9,734 bases of DNA from Bovifimicola sp964595785. GTDB lineage: Bacteria > Bacillota > Clostridia > Lachnospirales > Lachnospiraceae. This document shows, piece after piece, positions 1 through 5,625 of this stretch. The stretch lies in the NCBI GenBank assembly GCA_964595785.1, contig CAZQRO010000077.1, positions 1 to 9,734 of the forward strand. The letters are read 5' to 3'. The number at the start of each line of letters is the position of its first letter. Position 1 is the stretch's first letter. The position numbers and the translations under genes were made by a program. A model generated the notes under the pieces. The model ran no database searches. It had not been told where the DNA came from and saw only the letters and a list, made by a program, of their open reading frames with translations.

Positions 1-108
1 ATTGGGTTTGGCACCAAATCCAGTTGAACAGCCACAGAAAATCTTTGTCTTAGTGGCAAGTTCCACATGTACTTCAAGACCAATAACTGTTTCGTATACT
101 TTACTCAT
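1..108 (-). CDS. gatB: Aspartyl/glutamyl-tRNA amidotransferase subunit B, N-terminal 36 codons (runs off the window)
   Basis: GatB binds misacylated Asp-tRNA(Asn) or Glu-tRNA(Gln), phosphorylates the side chain and transfers ammonia to it, working in the cytoplasmic GatCAB complex. Only the first 36 residues are present. They contain the family's N-terminal GLEVHVEL motif (10-17) and FCGCST (24-29), whose two cysteines match the start of the GatB zinc-binding knuckle. The ATG at 106-108 overlaps the gatA stop codon by 8 bases (ATGAGTAA), so translation is probably coupled. An AAGGAG ribosome-binding site lies about 10 bases upstream, inside gatA. The gene is cut by the window edge, not broken. 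The identification rests on a short but highly characteristic segment and on its place directly after gatC and gatA. Confidence 0.93.
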   Translation of the reverse strand, partial: MSKVYETVIGLEVHVELATKTKIFCGCSTGFGAKPN

Positions 109-1567
109 CTTTATCCGTCTCCTTTACAAATTTTCCTCTTGCCTGTTCATAAGAATATGCTGCTCTGATAATATTCTTTTCTCTGAAACAGTCACCGATA
201 AGCTGTAAACCGATTGGAAGTCCCTTTGAATCTTTTCCGCACGGAAGACATATTCCCGGAAGTCCCGCAAGATTAACTGATATTGTATAAATGTCGCCAA
301 GATACATTTTTATCGGGTCCGCAAGGCTTTCACCTAATCGTGGAGCTGTAGTCGGTGCCACAGGTCCAAGTATTACATCATATTTAGCAAAAGCCTCATC
401 AAATGCTTTCTTAATAAGTGCCTTTACCCTTAATGCTTTCAGATAGTATGCATCATAATATCCTGAACTTAAGACGAATGAACCTAACATAATTCTTCGT
501 TTCACCTCGGCTCCAAAACCTTCCGAACGTGTCTTTTTATACATATTGTGTAAATCCGTATATTCTTCTGTACGATATCCATATTTTATTCCATCAAATC
601 TCTCTAAGTTAGAACTGGCTTCTGCCGCTGCAATGGTATAATATGCCGGTATTGCATATTCCACGAGACTTAAGTCAAATTTCTCCACAAGCGCTCCTTT
701 TTCCTTAAGTACATCTGCTGCTTTTAAAACGGCTTCTTTTACTTCTGAGTCTAAACCTGCTCCAAGATAATCTCTTGGAATACCAATTCTCATTCCTTTC
801 ACATCATCTATAAGTGCTGATGTAAAATCTGCATCTTCACGTTTAACCGATGTAGAATCTTTAGGGTCATAACTTGTAATAGCCTCAAGTATTGTGGCAC
901 AGTCTGTTACATCTTTACATAATGGTCCAATCTGGTCTAATGACGAACCATATGCTATTAATCCATATCTTGATACTGTTGAATACGTAGGCTTCATTCC
1001 TACCACACCACAATATCCTGCCGGCTGTCTGATGGAACCGCCTGTATCTGAACCAAGAGCGTAATAACATTCTTTCGCTGCCACTGCCGCTGCCGAACCA
1101 CCCGACGAACCACCCGGAACATGTTCGGTATTCCATGGATTTTTAGTCACTCCATAAGCAGACGTTTCTGTTGTCGAGCCCATGGCAAATTCATCCATAT
1201 TCGTTTTACCGATAATCACTGCTCCTGCTTTTTCTAAGTTAAGAACCGCCTCAGATGAAAATGTAGGAACGAAATTATTAAGTATCTTAGATGAACAGGT
1301 TGTAAGCATTCCTTCTGTACACATATTATCTTTAACAGCCACAGGGACTCCTGCAAGAGGGCCAGTCAGTTCGCCTGCATCTATCTTTTTCTGAACTTCT
1401 TCTGCCTTCTTAAGAGCATTCTCCTTATCCATGGTAACGTAGCAATGGTAAGTCTGCTCTTTCTTATCAATCTGCTCTAAAACTGCTTCTACGGCATCAG
1501 TTACAGATACTTCTTTTGCTTTTATTTTGGCTGCAAGCTCTGTTGCAGTATAGTCTAAAATATTCAT
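101..1567 (-). CDS. gatA: Aspartyl/glutamyl-tRNA amidotransferase subunit A (glutaminase)
   Basis: GatA hydrolyses glutamine and channels the ammonia to GatB for amidation of Asp-tRNA(Asn) or Glu-tRNA(Gln). The 488-residue product has the usual family length (about 485). It shows the amidase-signature Ser-cis-Ser-Lys triad: Lys79 in PVAVKDN, Ser154 in the glycine/serine-rich GGSSGGS loop (152-158), and Ser178 in GSDTGGSIRQPA. These positions coincide with those of characterised GatA enzymes. The ATG at 1565-1567 is preceded by GAGGT with 5 bases of spacing. It lies 23 bases after gatC and overlaps gatB by 8 bases, so the three subunits form one translational block. No signal peptide or membrane segment is visible. 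Nothing in the sequence looks damaged. Confidence 0.97.
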   Translation of the reverse strand: MNILDYTATELAAKIKAKEVSVTDAVEAVLEQIDKKEQTYHCYVTMDKENALKKAEEVQKKIDAGELTGPLAGVPVAVKDNMCTEGMLTTCSSKILNNFVPTFSSEAVLNLEKAGAVIIGKTNMDEFAMGSTTETSAYGVTKNPWNTEHVPGGSSGGSAAAVAAKECYYALGSDTGGSIRQPAGYCGVVGMKPTYSTVSRYGLIAYGSSLDQIGPLCKDVTDCATILEAITSYDPKDSTSVKREDADFTSALIDDVKGMRIGIPRDYLGAGLDSEVKEAVLKAADVLKEKGALVEKFDLSLVEYAIPAYYTIAAAEASSNLERFDGIKYGYRTEEYTDLHNMYKKTRSEGFGAEVKRRIMLGSFVLSSGYYDAYYLKALRVKALIKKAFDEAFAKYDVILGPVAPTTAPRLGESLADPIKMYLGDIYTISVNLAGLPGICLPCGKDSKGLPIGLQLIGDCFREKNIIRAAYSYEQARGKFVKETDKDE

Positions 1568-1590
1568 TTCTTACCTCATTTCTGCGTTGC

Positions 1591-1884
1591 CTAATCAAAA
1601 GTTCTAGGTGCATTAAACATTCCGTCTTTTTCCTCCGGTGCATTCCTAAGTATATTCTCCCTGTCATCTCCATTAGTTACCACATCTTCACGAAATACAT
1701 TGTTAACAGGAAATACATGACTCATCGGCTCAATACCTTCAGTATCTAATTCATTTAATTTATCAATATAATCTAACATACTTGCCATATCTGTCTTTGC
1801 CTGCTCTTTTTCCTCGGCACTCAATTCTAATTTTGCTAAAATACCCACATAATCAATAATTTCATCTGAAATTACATTTGCCAT
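1591..1884 (-). CDS. gatC: Aspartyl/glutamyl-tRNA amidotransferase subunit C
   Basis: GatC is the small subunit that wraps around GatA and tethers it to GatB. The 97-residue product has the normal length. The N-terminal part (about 4-50) is helical and charged, with the family's V..LAKLELSAEE pattern. The second half carries MSHVFPVNNVFREDVV (54-69), the conserved extended segment of GatC, and ends in APRTFD. The ATG has a strong AAAGGAG ribosome-binding site 6 bases upstream. The gene follows aspS by 76 bases, with no terminator visible in the gap, and precedes gatA by 23 bases. It is therefore probably cotranscribed with aspS under the T-box leader. The gap holds only a weak short inverted repeat (TATTG/CAATA). 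Confidence 0.95.
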   Translation of the reverse strand: MANVISDEIIDYVGILAKLELSAEEKEQAKTDMASMLDYIDKLNELDTEGIEPMSHVFPVNNVFREDVVTNGDDRENILRNAPEEKDGMFNAPRTFD

Positions 1885-1960
1885 ATGCCGCTCCTTTCAT
1901 TTAACCATTTGTGTATAACTGATGTCATATTAACACCATACTATTGCCGCAATACTGCTG

Positions 1961-3712
1961 CTAATCTCTGACTTTAATATGAACTTCTCTCAACTGCTGT
2001 TCTGTTACTTCATTTGGTGCGCCACACATCAAATCCTGCGCCGTTCCACTCATAGGAAATGGAATAATCTCTCTTATATTTTCTTCATTTCTAAGAAGCA
2101 TAATCATACGGTCAACACCGGGAGCCATACCTGCATGTGGTGGAGCTCCATACTGGAATGCATTATATAATGCCCCAAATTTACTTTTAAGTATTTCTTC
2201 ATCATATCCTGCGATTTCGAATGCCTTGACCATTATCTGCATATCATGATTTCTGACTGCTCCTGAGGATAATTCCACGCCGTTACATACAATATCATAC
2301 TGATATGCCAGAATGTCAAGCGGGTCTTTTGTGTTAAGTGCTTCTAAACCACCCTGCGGCATCGAAAATGGGTTATGTGTAAATCCTATTTTCTTCTCTT
2401 CCTCATCATATTCGAACATCGGAAAATCGTTGATATAGCAGAAACGATATGCATTTTTCTCAATTAAATCAAGTTTTTCACCGAGTTTGGTTCTTATCTG
2501 TCCCGCATAAAGATTGGCTCTTGCCTCTTTATCTGCAATGAAAAATATCGTATCACCTGCTTCAAGTCCTGTACTCTCTAATAATTCTTTCTTCATTTCC
2601 TCCGGAATAAATTTATCAATTGGTCCTTTATACGATAAATCCTCTGCCACTTCTAAATATCCTAATCCTCCCATTCCAATAGATGTGGCAAATTTAAGAA
2701 GTTTCTCATGAAAACCTTTTGACATTTCTTTATCAACTTTTATGGCACGTACTGTTTTCTTATGAAAAGGCTTAAATTTGCATCTCTGAAAAAATTCTGT
2801 CACATCTGTAATTCTAAGTGGATTTCTAAGATCCGGCTTATCTGTACCAAATTCAAGCATAGACTGTTTATAACTTATAATTGGATATGGCGCCTTAGTT
2901 ACTGAAAAACCTTCCGATGCAAACTCCTCAAACGCAGCCGTGAGTACTTCTTCACCTATTTTAAATACGTCTTCCTGAGTTGCAAAACTCATCTCAAAGT
3001 CTAACTGATAAAATTCACCCGGCGAACGGTCTGCCCTTGCGTCTTCATCTCTAAAACATGGTGCAATCTGAAAATATTTATCAAATCCTGATACCATAAG
3101 GAGCTGTTTGTACTGCTGTGGTGCCTGTGGTAATGCATAGAATTTCCCCTTATATTTTCTTGAGGGAACAATATAATCTCTGGCACCTTCCGGTGATGAG
3201 GCACATAGAATTGGTGTTTGAATTTCCATGAATCCCATATTTGTCATCTTATCTCTTAAGAATCGTATTACGTTTGAACGAAAAATCATATTATCTTTGA
3301 CCTTTTGGTTTCTAAGGTCTAAATATCTGTATTTAAGTCGTAAATCTTCTCTGATTTCTTTCGAAGTCTGAATTTCAAACGGAAGCTGTGAGTAAACTTT
3401 TCCAAGTATGTCTATCGAATGCGCCTCAACTTCTATCGTTCCTGATGGAATCTTTGGATTATATGTTTCCTCATCTCTCTTCTCAATAGTTCCCTGAACA
3501 GATACGCAGTCCTCTTTTACGATGCCATCTAATAAATTCGTATTACGTAAAACCACCTGAACCACACCATACATATCTCTCAAATCAATAAATGAAACTC
3601 CACCATGGTCACGGATATTCTCTACCCAGCCTGCAACCTTTATTTCTTTGCCAATATCCTCTTCTTTAACATTATTAAGTGTTACATCTCTGTAAATGTT
3701 TAATTCTGCCAT
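1961..3712 (-). CDS. aspS: Aspartyl-tRNA synthetase, bacterial type, probably non-discriminating
   Basis: This class II synthetase charges tRNA(Asp) and, if non-discriminating, tRNA(Asn) with aspartate. In 583-residue numbering it has an OB-fold anticodon-binding domain (about 1-105), motif 1 around FMEIQTPIL (161-169), motif 2 with CFRDEDARADR (219-229), a bacterial GAD insertion in the middle, and motif 3 in GMAPGVDRMIMLL (528-540, Arg535). The start chosen is the ATG at 3710-3712. An in-frame ATG 15 bases upstream (3725-3727) overlaps the GGAGG ribosome-binding site and is unlikely to be used. The loop RDHGG puts histidine at position 36. From memory of the Pseudomonas aeruginosa enzyme, His at this position goes with non-discriminating AspRS, whereas discriminating enzymes have Leu. 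The adjacent gatCA(B) genes support an indirect Asn-tRNA(Asn) route. The enzyme's family is certain; the non-discriminating specificity is inferred. Confidence 0.96.
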   Translation of the reverse strand: MAELNIYRDVTLNNVKEEDIGKEIKVAGWVENIRDHGGVSFIDLRDMYGVVQVVLRNTNLLDGIVKEDCVSVQGTIEKRDEETYNPKIPSGTIEVEAHSIDILGKVYSQLPFEIQTSKEIREDLRLKYRYLDLRNQKVKDNMIFRSNVIRFLRDKMTNMGFMEIQTPILCASSPEGARDYIVPSRKYKGKFYALPQAPQQYKQLLMVSGFDKYFQIAPCFRDEDARADRSPGEFYQLDFEMSFATQEDVFKIGEEVLTAAFEEFASEGFSVTKAPYPIISYKQSMLEFGTDKPDLRNPLRITDVTEFFQRCKFKPFHKKTVRAIKVDKEMSKGFHEKLLKFATSIGMGGLGYLEVAEDLSYKGPIDKFIPEEMKKELLESTGLEAGDTIFFIADKEARANLYAGQIRTKLGEKLDLIEKNAYRFCYINDFPMFEYDEEEKKIGFTHNPFSMPQGGLEALNTKDPLDILAYQYDIVCNGVELSSGAVRNHDMQIMVKAFEIAGYDEEILKSKFGALYNAFQYGAPPHAGMAPGVDRMIMLLRNEENIREIIPFPMSGTAQDLMCGAPNEVTEQQLREVHIKVRD

Positions 3713-3720
3713 TTTGCTTT

Positions 3721-3725
3721 CCTCC
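3721..3725 (-). promoter_or_regulatory. aspS ribosome-binding site that decides the start
   Basis: On the minus strand GGAGG sits 8 bases before the ATG at 3712, which is ideal spacing. The same GGAGG is preceded by AT, creating an in-frame ATG (3727) that would lengthen the protein by five residues (MEESK). That ATG overlaps the ribosome-binding site itself, so the shorter 583-residue product is preferred. Confidence 0.85.
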
Positions 3726-3763
3726 ATTCATTTTTCTAATCTCTATATCCAAAGGATTTTTTC

Positions 3764-3827
3764 AAAAAACCGAGCAGACTCACTGGCTGATTTTCGCTGA
3801 CTAAAGCCTATCACAGCAAGACTGCTC
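3764..3827 (-). terminator. Second terminator-like hairpin, between the T-box and aspS
   Basis: The arms are GAGCAG (3822-3827) and CTGCTC (3772-3777). They extend inward past one U-U mismatch by seven more pairs (CUUGCUG with CAGUGAG, two of them G-U). The loop is about 28 bases and holds the direct repeat TCAGC-GAAAA-TCAGC. The hairpin is followed by CGGUUUUUUG, so it looks like an intrinsic terminator lying downstream of the T-box terminator and only about 50 bases before aspS. The U-tract is in turn followed by an A-tract (GGUUUUUUG then AAAAAAUCC) that could pair with it. It may be a second attenuation point or a stabilising structure. No ligand class or leader peptide is recognised. Confidence 0.5.
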
Positions 3828-3918
3828 AATAATGAGCCTCCGTCAGGCCAATTTAAATACAAATATTCATCTGTTTATATCATTGTCAGCAGAACTGCTT
3901 TTGTGAGTGTGCGTCCTC

Positions 3919-3963
3919 TTTTTGTTTTATAGAAAATTCGAGGAATTTCCTATAAAACAAAAA
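3919..3963 (-). repeat. Long near-perfect stem-loop directly after the T-box terminator
   Basis: The arms 3920-3939 and 3943-3962 are complementary over 20 positions with a single G-U pair in the RNA, closed by a three-base loop; one further pair is possible at 3919/3963. The 5' arm in the transcript begins inside the U-tract of the T-box terminator, so the U-tract can pair with a downstream A-rich arm (AUAAAACAAAA). It has no U-tract of its own on this strand. It could stabilise the 5' end of read-through or processed aspS mRNA. No family is recognised. Confidence 0.7.
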
Positions 3964-3993
3964 AAATCCCAGGATATTGCTACATATCCCGGG
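3959..3993 (-). terminator. Intrinsic terminator of the aspS T-box leader
   Basis: The arms CCCGGGAUAU (3984-3993) and AUAUCCUGGG (3968-3977) form a 10-bp stem with one G-U pair and a six-base loop, followed by A and eight U residues. It lies directly after the T-box antiterminator sequence, as expected for the terminator that forms when uncharged tRNA is not bound. Confidence 0.93.
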
Positions 3994-4240
3994 ACGGATT
4001 ATCATGAATCCGCGGTACCACCCGCATTTAAGAAAATCTTTTTCAAAAAAATCTTTAACAAGTTTTTTCTTACTCTCTAAACACTTAACGCATGTATACG
4101 TATTTACCTAATAAGCATATGCCTTTCGATAAATCTGCTCCAGAGTGTTCCAGTCCAAAGTTACATTGAATGATGCTCTCAGTCGGTGACATCATATTCC
4201 TGTCATATTCCATATGTCCCAGTCTCTTTCTCAGCATTTA
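3959..4240 (-). promoter_or_regulatory. T-box riboswitch controlling aspS-gatCAB, specifier GAAC (Asn AAC / Glu GAA)
   Basis: T-box leaders read the charging state of a tRNA: uncharged tRNA pairs with a specifier codon in stem I and with the T-box bulge, favouring the antiterminator. The core T-box sequence GGGUGGUACCGCGG lies at 4011-4024 and is followed by a CGGAUU/AAUCCG hairpin and the terminator. Stem I begins near 4240: UGC and AGAG of the 5' strand can pair with CUCU and GCA of the 3' strand at 4136-4145, forming the kink-turn region. In known leaders the specifier comes just before a purine and a CCUUUGAGC-like segment. Here ACUCUGGAGC takes that place, so the specifier is AAC (4147-4149), codon for Asn. 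The preceding G makes an overlapping GAA (4148-4150), codon for Glu. The distal part of stem I could not be folded into the canonical form by eye. The T-box class is certain; the specifier reading is fairly confident. Confidence 0.93.
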
Positions 4241-4247
4241 CTATATT

Positions 4248-4285
4248 AAAAAACAAAAAAGCGTACTAAAATAAATTCAGAACGC
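4248..4285 (-). terminator. Promoter-proximal terminator-like hairpin upstream of the T-box
   Basis: The RNA stem GCGU-U-CU pairs with AG-U-ACGC (4261-4285, 11-base loop), extended outward by AAAG with UUUU. It is followed by UUUUUUGUUUUUU. It begins only about 10 bases after the predicted transcription start of the aspS promoter, so most transcripts could stop after about 40 bases. It could instead terminate the upstream membrane-protein gene by read-through of the promoter region. Its first 18 transcribed bases match the same position in the glnA leader at 16 of 18. Confidence 0.6.
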
Positions 4286-4300
4286 CTTTGCTCTTTTTAA

Positions 4301-4329
4301 AATATAAACCATAAAATAAATCTTGTCAA
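4301..4329 (-). promoter_or_regulatory. Sigma-A promoter of the aspS-gatCAB operon
   Basis: The -35 box is TTGACA (4324-4329), a perfect match. The -10 box is TATATT (4301-4306), with a 17-bp spacer. Transcription should start near 4294. It lies about 50 bases after the stop codon of the upstream membrane-protein gene and upstream of both the first hairpin and the T-box. Confidence 0.8.
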
Positions 4330-4376
4330 GTTATTTTTAATATCCTCTTAATCTTTAGAAATCTTGAATCTGCCTT

Positions 4377-5147
4377 TTAATATCTACTGAATCTTCTCAT
4401 AGCATCTTTTTCCCATAACTCGCTACTGCTCTCAAGTTCATCATCATAGTCATCTAATGCGAAATCATCCAGACCATTCAGTAATGCATTAATATCATTC
4501 TTTTTAGTATTATTACTCTCTTCAAAATCAAGAGTTGAATCCTCTTCTGTATATGCCTTTAAATCAACCTTTATGTCTTTTTCAATTTCCGAGATAACCT
4601 TTCTAGACTCTATAGCAGTACGATTAATAACTTTTCTCTCAATTATTTCTCCTGCCATCATCTTATTCTTAACTGTATTCTTAGAGGTTTCATCAAATAA
4701 GTCTTCACCACTTTCGTACAATTCATTCTCTAACCTATTTATCTCTATATCTAACATTGTTATTGTTTCATTCATAAGTCTGAGTTCTTCTGATACTGAT
4801 TCAGATTTTAATTTCTTTGCTAAAACCTTTGAATATTTTGTATCCGCATTAACAAAAAAATCAAATCCCTTTATAAGAAAATACACAAAACTCACAAAGA
4901 ATATTATCATCAGAAACGGACTCAAAAATCGTGCCATTCCAGCTATTGTAACATGTTTTGTATTATCCATTACCGGAACTAATAACACATAGTGAATAAG
5001 AAAGGAAAGTAATGCCGTAACTCCACTTTTCTTAACCATCTCTTTCTGTTTCTCATAATCTGTAGCCAAAACTTTTCTCTCGTGCTTCTTATCTTCGCTT
5101 TCCTTATTTAAAATTCTAATTTTTTCCTTAATCTCACTACTATTCAT
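4377..5147 (-). CDS. Unrecognised two-helix membrane protein with coiled coils and an acidic tail
   Basis: I do not recognise this 256-residue protein. Residues 1-40 are charged and likely coiled coil (EIKEKIRILNKESEDKK). Two hydrophobic segments, about 42-60 and 73-93, look like membrane helices joined by a short loop. Residues about 105-145 are again heptad-like, followed by a charged region and a strongly acidic, probably disordered tail (FALDDYDDELES, 229-240). The protein ends in a basic/aromatic peptide, LWEKDAMRRFSRY (244-256), which looks like a short interaction motif. No signal peptide or catalytic motif is seen. The start has GGAGG 7 bases upstream, so expression is likely. The gene stands alone between a palindromic element and the aspS promoter. 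Reading frame, ribosome-binding site and composition support a real gene; the function is unknown. Confidence 0.8.
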   Translation of the reverse strand: MNSSEIKEKIRILNKESEDKKHERKVLATDYEKQKEMVKKSGVTALLSFLIHYVLLVPVMDNTKHVTIAGMARFLSPFLMIIFFVSFVYFLIKGFDFFVNADTKYSKVLAKKLKSESVSEELRLMNETITMLDIEINRLENELYESGEDLFDETSKNTVKNKMMAGEIIERKVINRTAIESRKVISEIEKDIKVDLKAYTEEDSTLDFEESNNTKKNDINALLNGLDDFALDDYDDELESSSELWEKDAMRRFSRY

Positions 5148-5206
5148 CAGTCAGCCTCCACTTACTTTTCAACAAAACACTTTCGTTATCATTGCTCTGG
5201 ATATGT

Positions 5207-5235
5207 ATTTTAACACATTATCATATTTTTATCCA
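5207..5235 (-). promoter_or_regulatory. Possible extended -10 promoter for the membrane-protein gene
   Basis: TG-T-TAAAAT (5207-5215) forms an extended -10 element. A weak -35, TGGATA (5230-5235), lies 17 bp upstream. The position, about 60 bases before the start codon, is suitable. The -35 match is poor, so this is tentative. Confidence 0.35.
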
Positions 5236-5434
5236 TATTTTTATAAATAGTTTCTGCAATTTCAAAACTATTGTTTAGAGTAGTAAATGATTTGCAGAAT
5301 ATGCTTTTAAAAATATAATACTCAAGTTTCGAAATGTGTCTTCCGTATAACATTTTGCCATATTTCACAAAAGAATGATGCTTGCATTGCGGAGATAATT
5401 AGATTTTCTTAGTATCTGATATGTATACAGCAAT

Positions 5435-5488
5435 GATTTGACACGATGTCAAATCAAGCACCATCTGCCACGACGGCAGATATGGTGC
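5435..5488. repeat. Twin hairpins at the centre of the palindrome
   Basis: The first hairpin is a perfect 9-bp stem, GATTTGACA/TGTCAAATC (5435-5443 with 5447-5455), with loop CGA. Two bases later a second hairpin (5458-5488) pairs GCACCAT with ATGGTGC and CTGCC with GGCAG around loop ACGAC, with a two-base bulge. Neither is followed by a U-tract on either strand, so they are not ordinary terminators. Confidence 0.8.
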
Positions 5489-5584
5489 GATTGCGTCACT
5501 ATATATTTTCCAAATTCAGATACTTAGAAAATTTTATTGTCACAGCACAGCAAGCAGAATCTTTTGTGAAATATGGCAAATGTA

Positions 5585-5611
5585 TTGCAGAAGACACTCT
5601 TTATTCTGCAA
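5585..5611 (-). repeat. Hairpin immediately downstream of dapL
   Basis: TTGCAGAA (5604-5611, minus strand) pairs perfectly with TTCTGCAA (5585-5592) over 8 bp with an 11-base loop, starting about 15 bases after the dapL stop. It lacks a U-tract, so it is more likely an mRNA 3'-end structure or part of the palindromic element than a terminator. No clear intrinsic terminator for the glnA-dapL transcript was found. Confidence 0.55.
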
Positions 5612-5625
5612 ATCGATTTGAAATT

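Larger units (their letters stand above)
5285..5620. repeat. Large imperfect palindrome, MITE-like element
   Basis: The two halves of this gene-free stretch are inverted copies around a centre near 5467. Matching arms are 5289-5301 with 5602-5614 (13/13), 5357-5374 with 5560-5577 (18/18), and 5403-5419 with 5516-5532 (16/17), with looser matches between them. The left half has about 33 extra bases near 5302-5334. The middle carries two further hairpins (5435-5488). There is no transposase and no convincing reading frame. Size, long imperfect terminal inverted repeats and position between genes resemble a miniature inverted-repeat transposable element or a large structured RNA. No target-site duplication could be identified, and the exact ends are uncertain; similarity may extend left to about 5255. 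Confidence 0.7.

Noticed and set aside
3713..3727. Upstream ATG as the aspS start (and the equivalent at 8878 for glnA)
   Set aside because: In both genes this ATG is fused to the GGAGG ribosome-binding site of the next in-frame ATG, which has ideal 8-base spacing.
4573..4992. Plus-strand frame of 139 codons opposite the membrane-protein gene
   Set aside because: It is the antisense shadow of a better supported minus-strand gene that has a good ribosome-binding site and domain-like organisation.
5435..5488. Twin hairpins as an ANTAR target
   Set aside because: The loops are three and five bases, not the hexaloops with A at position 1 and G at position 4 expected for ANTAR RNA, and no terminator follows.
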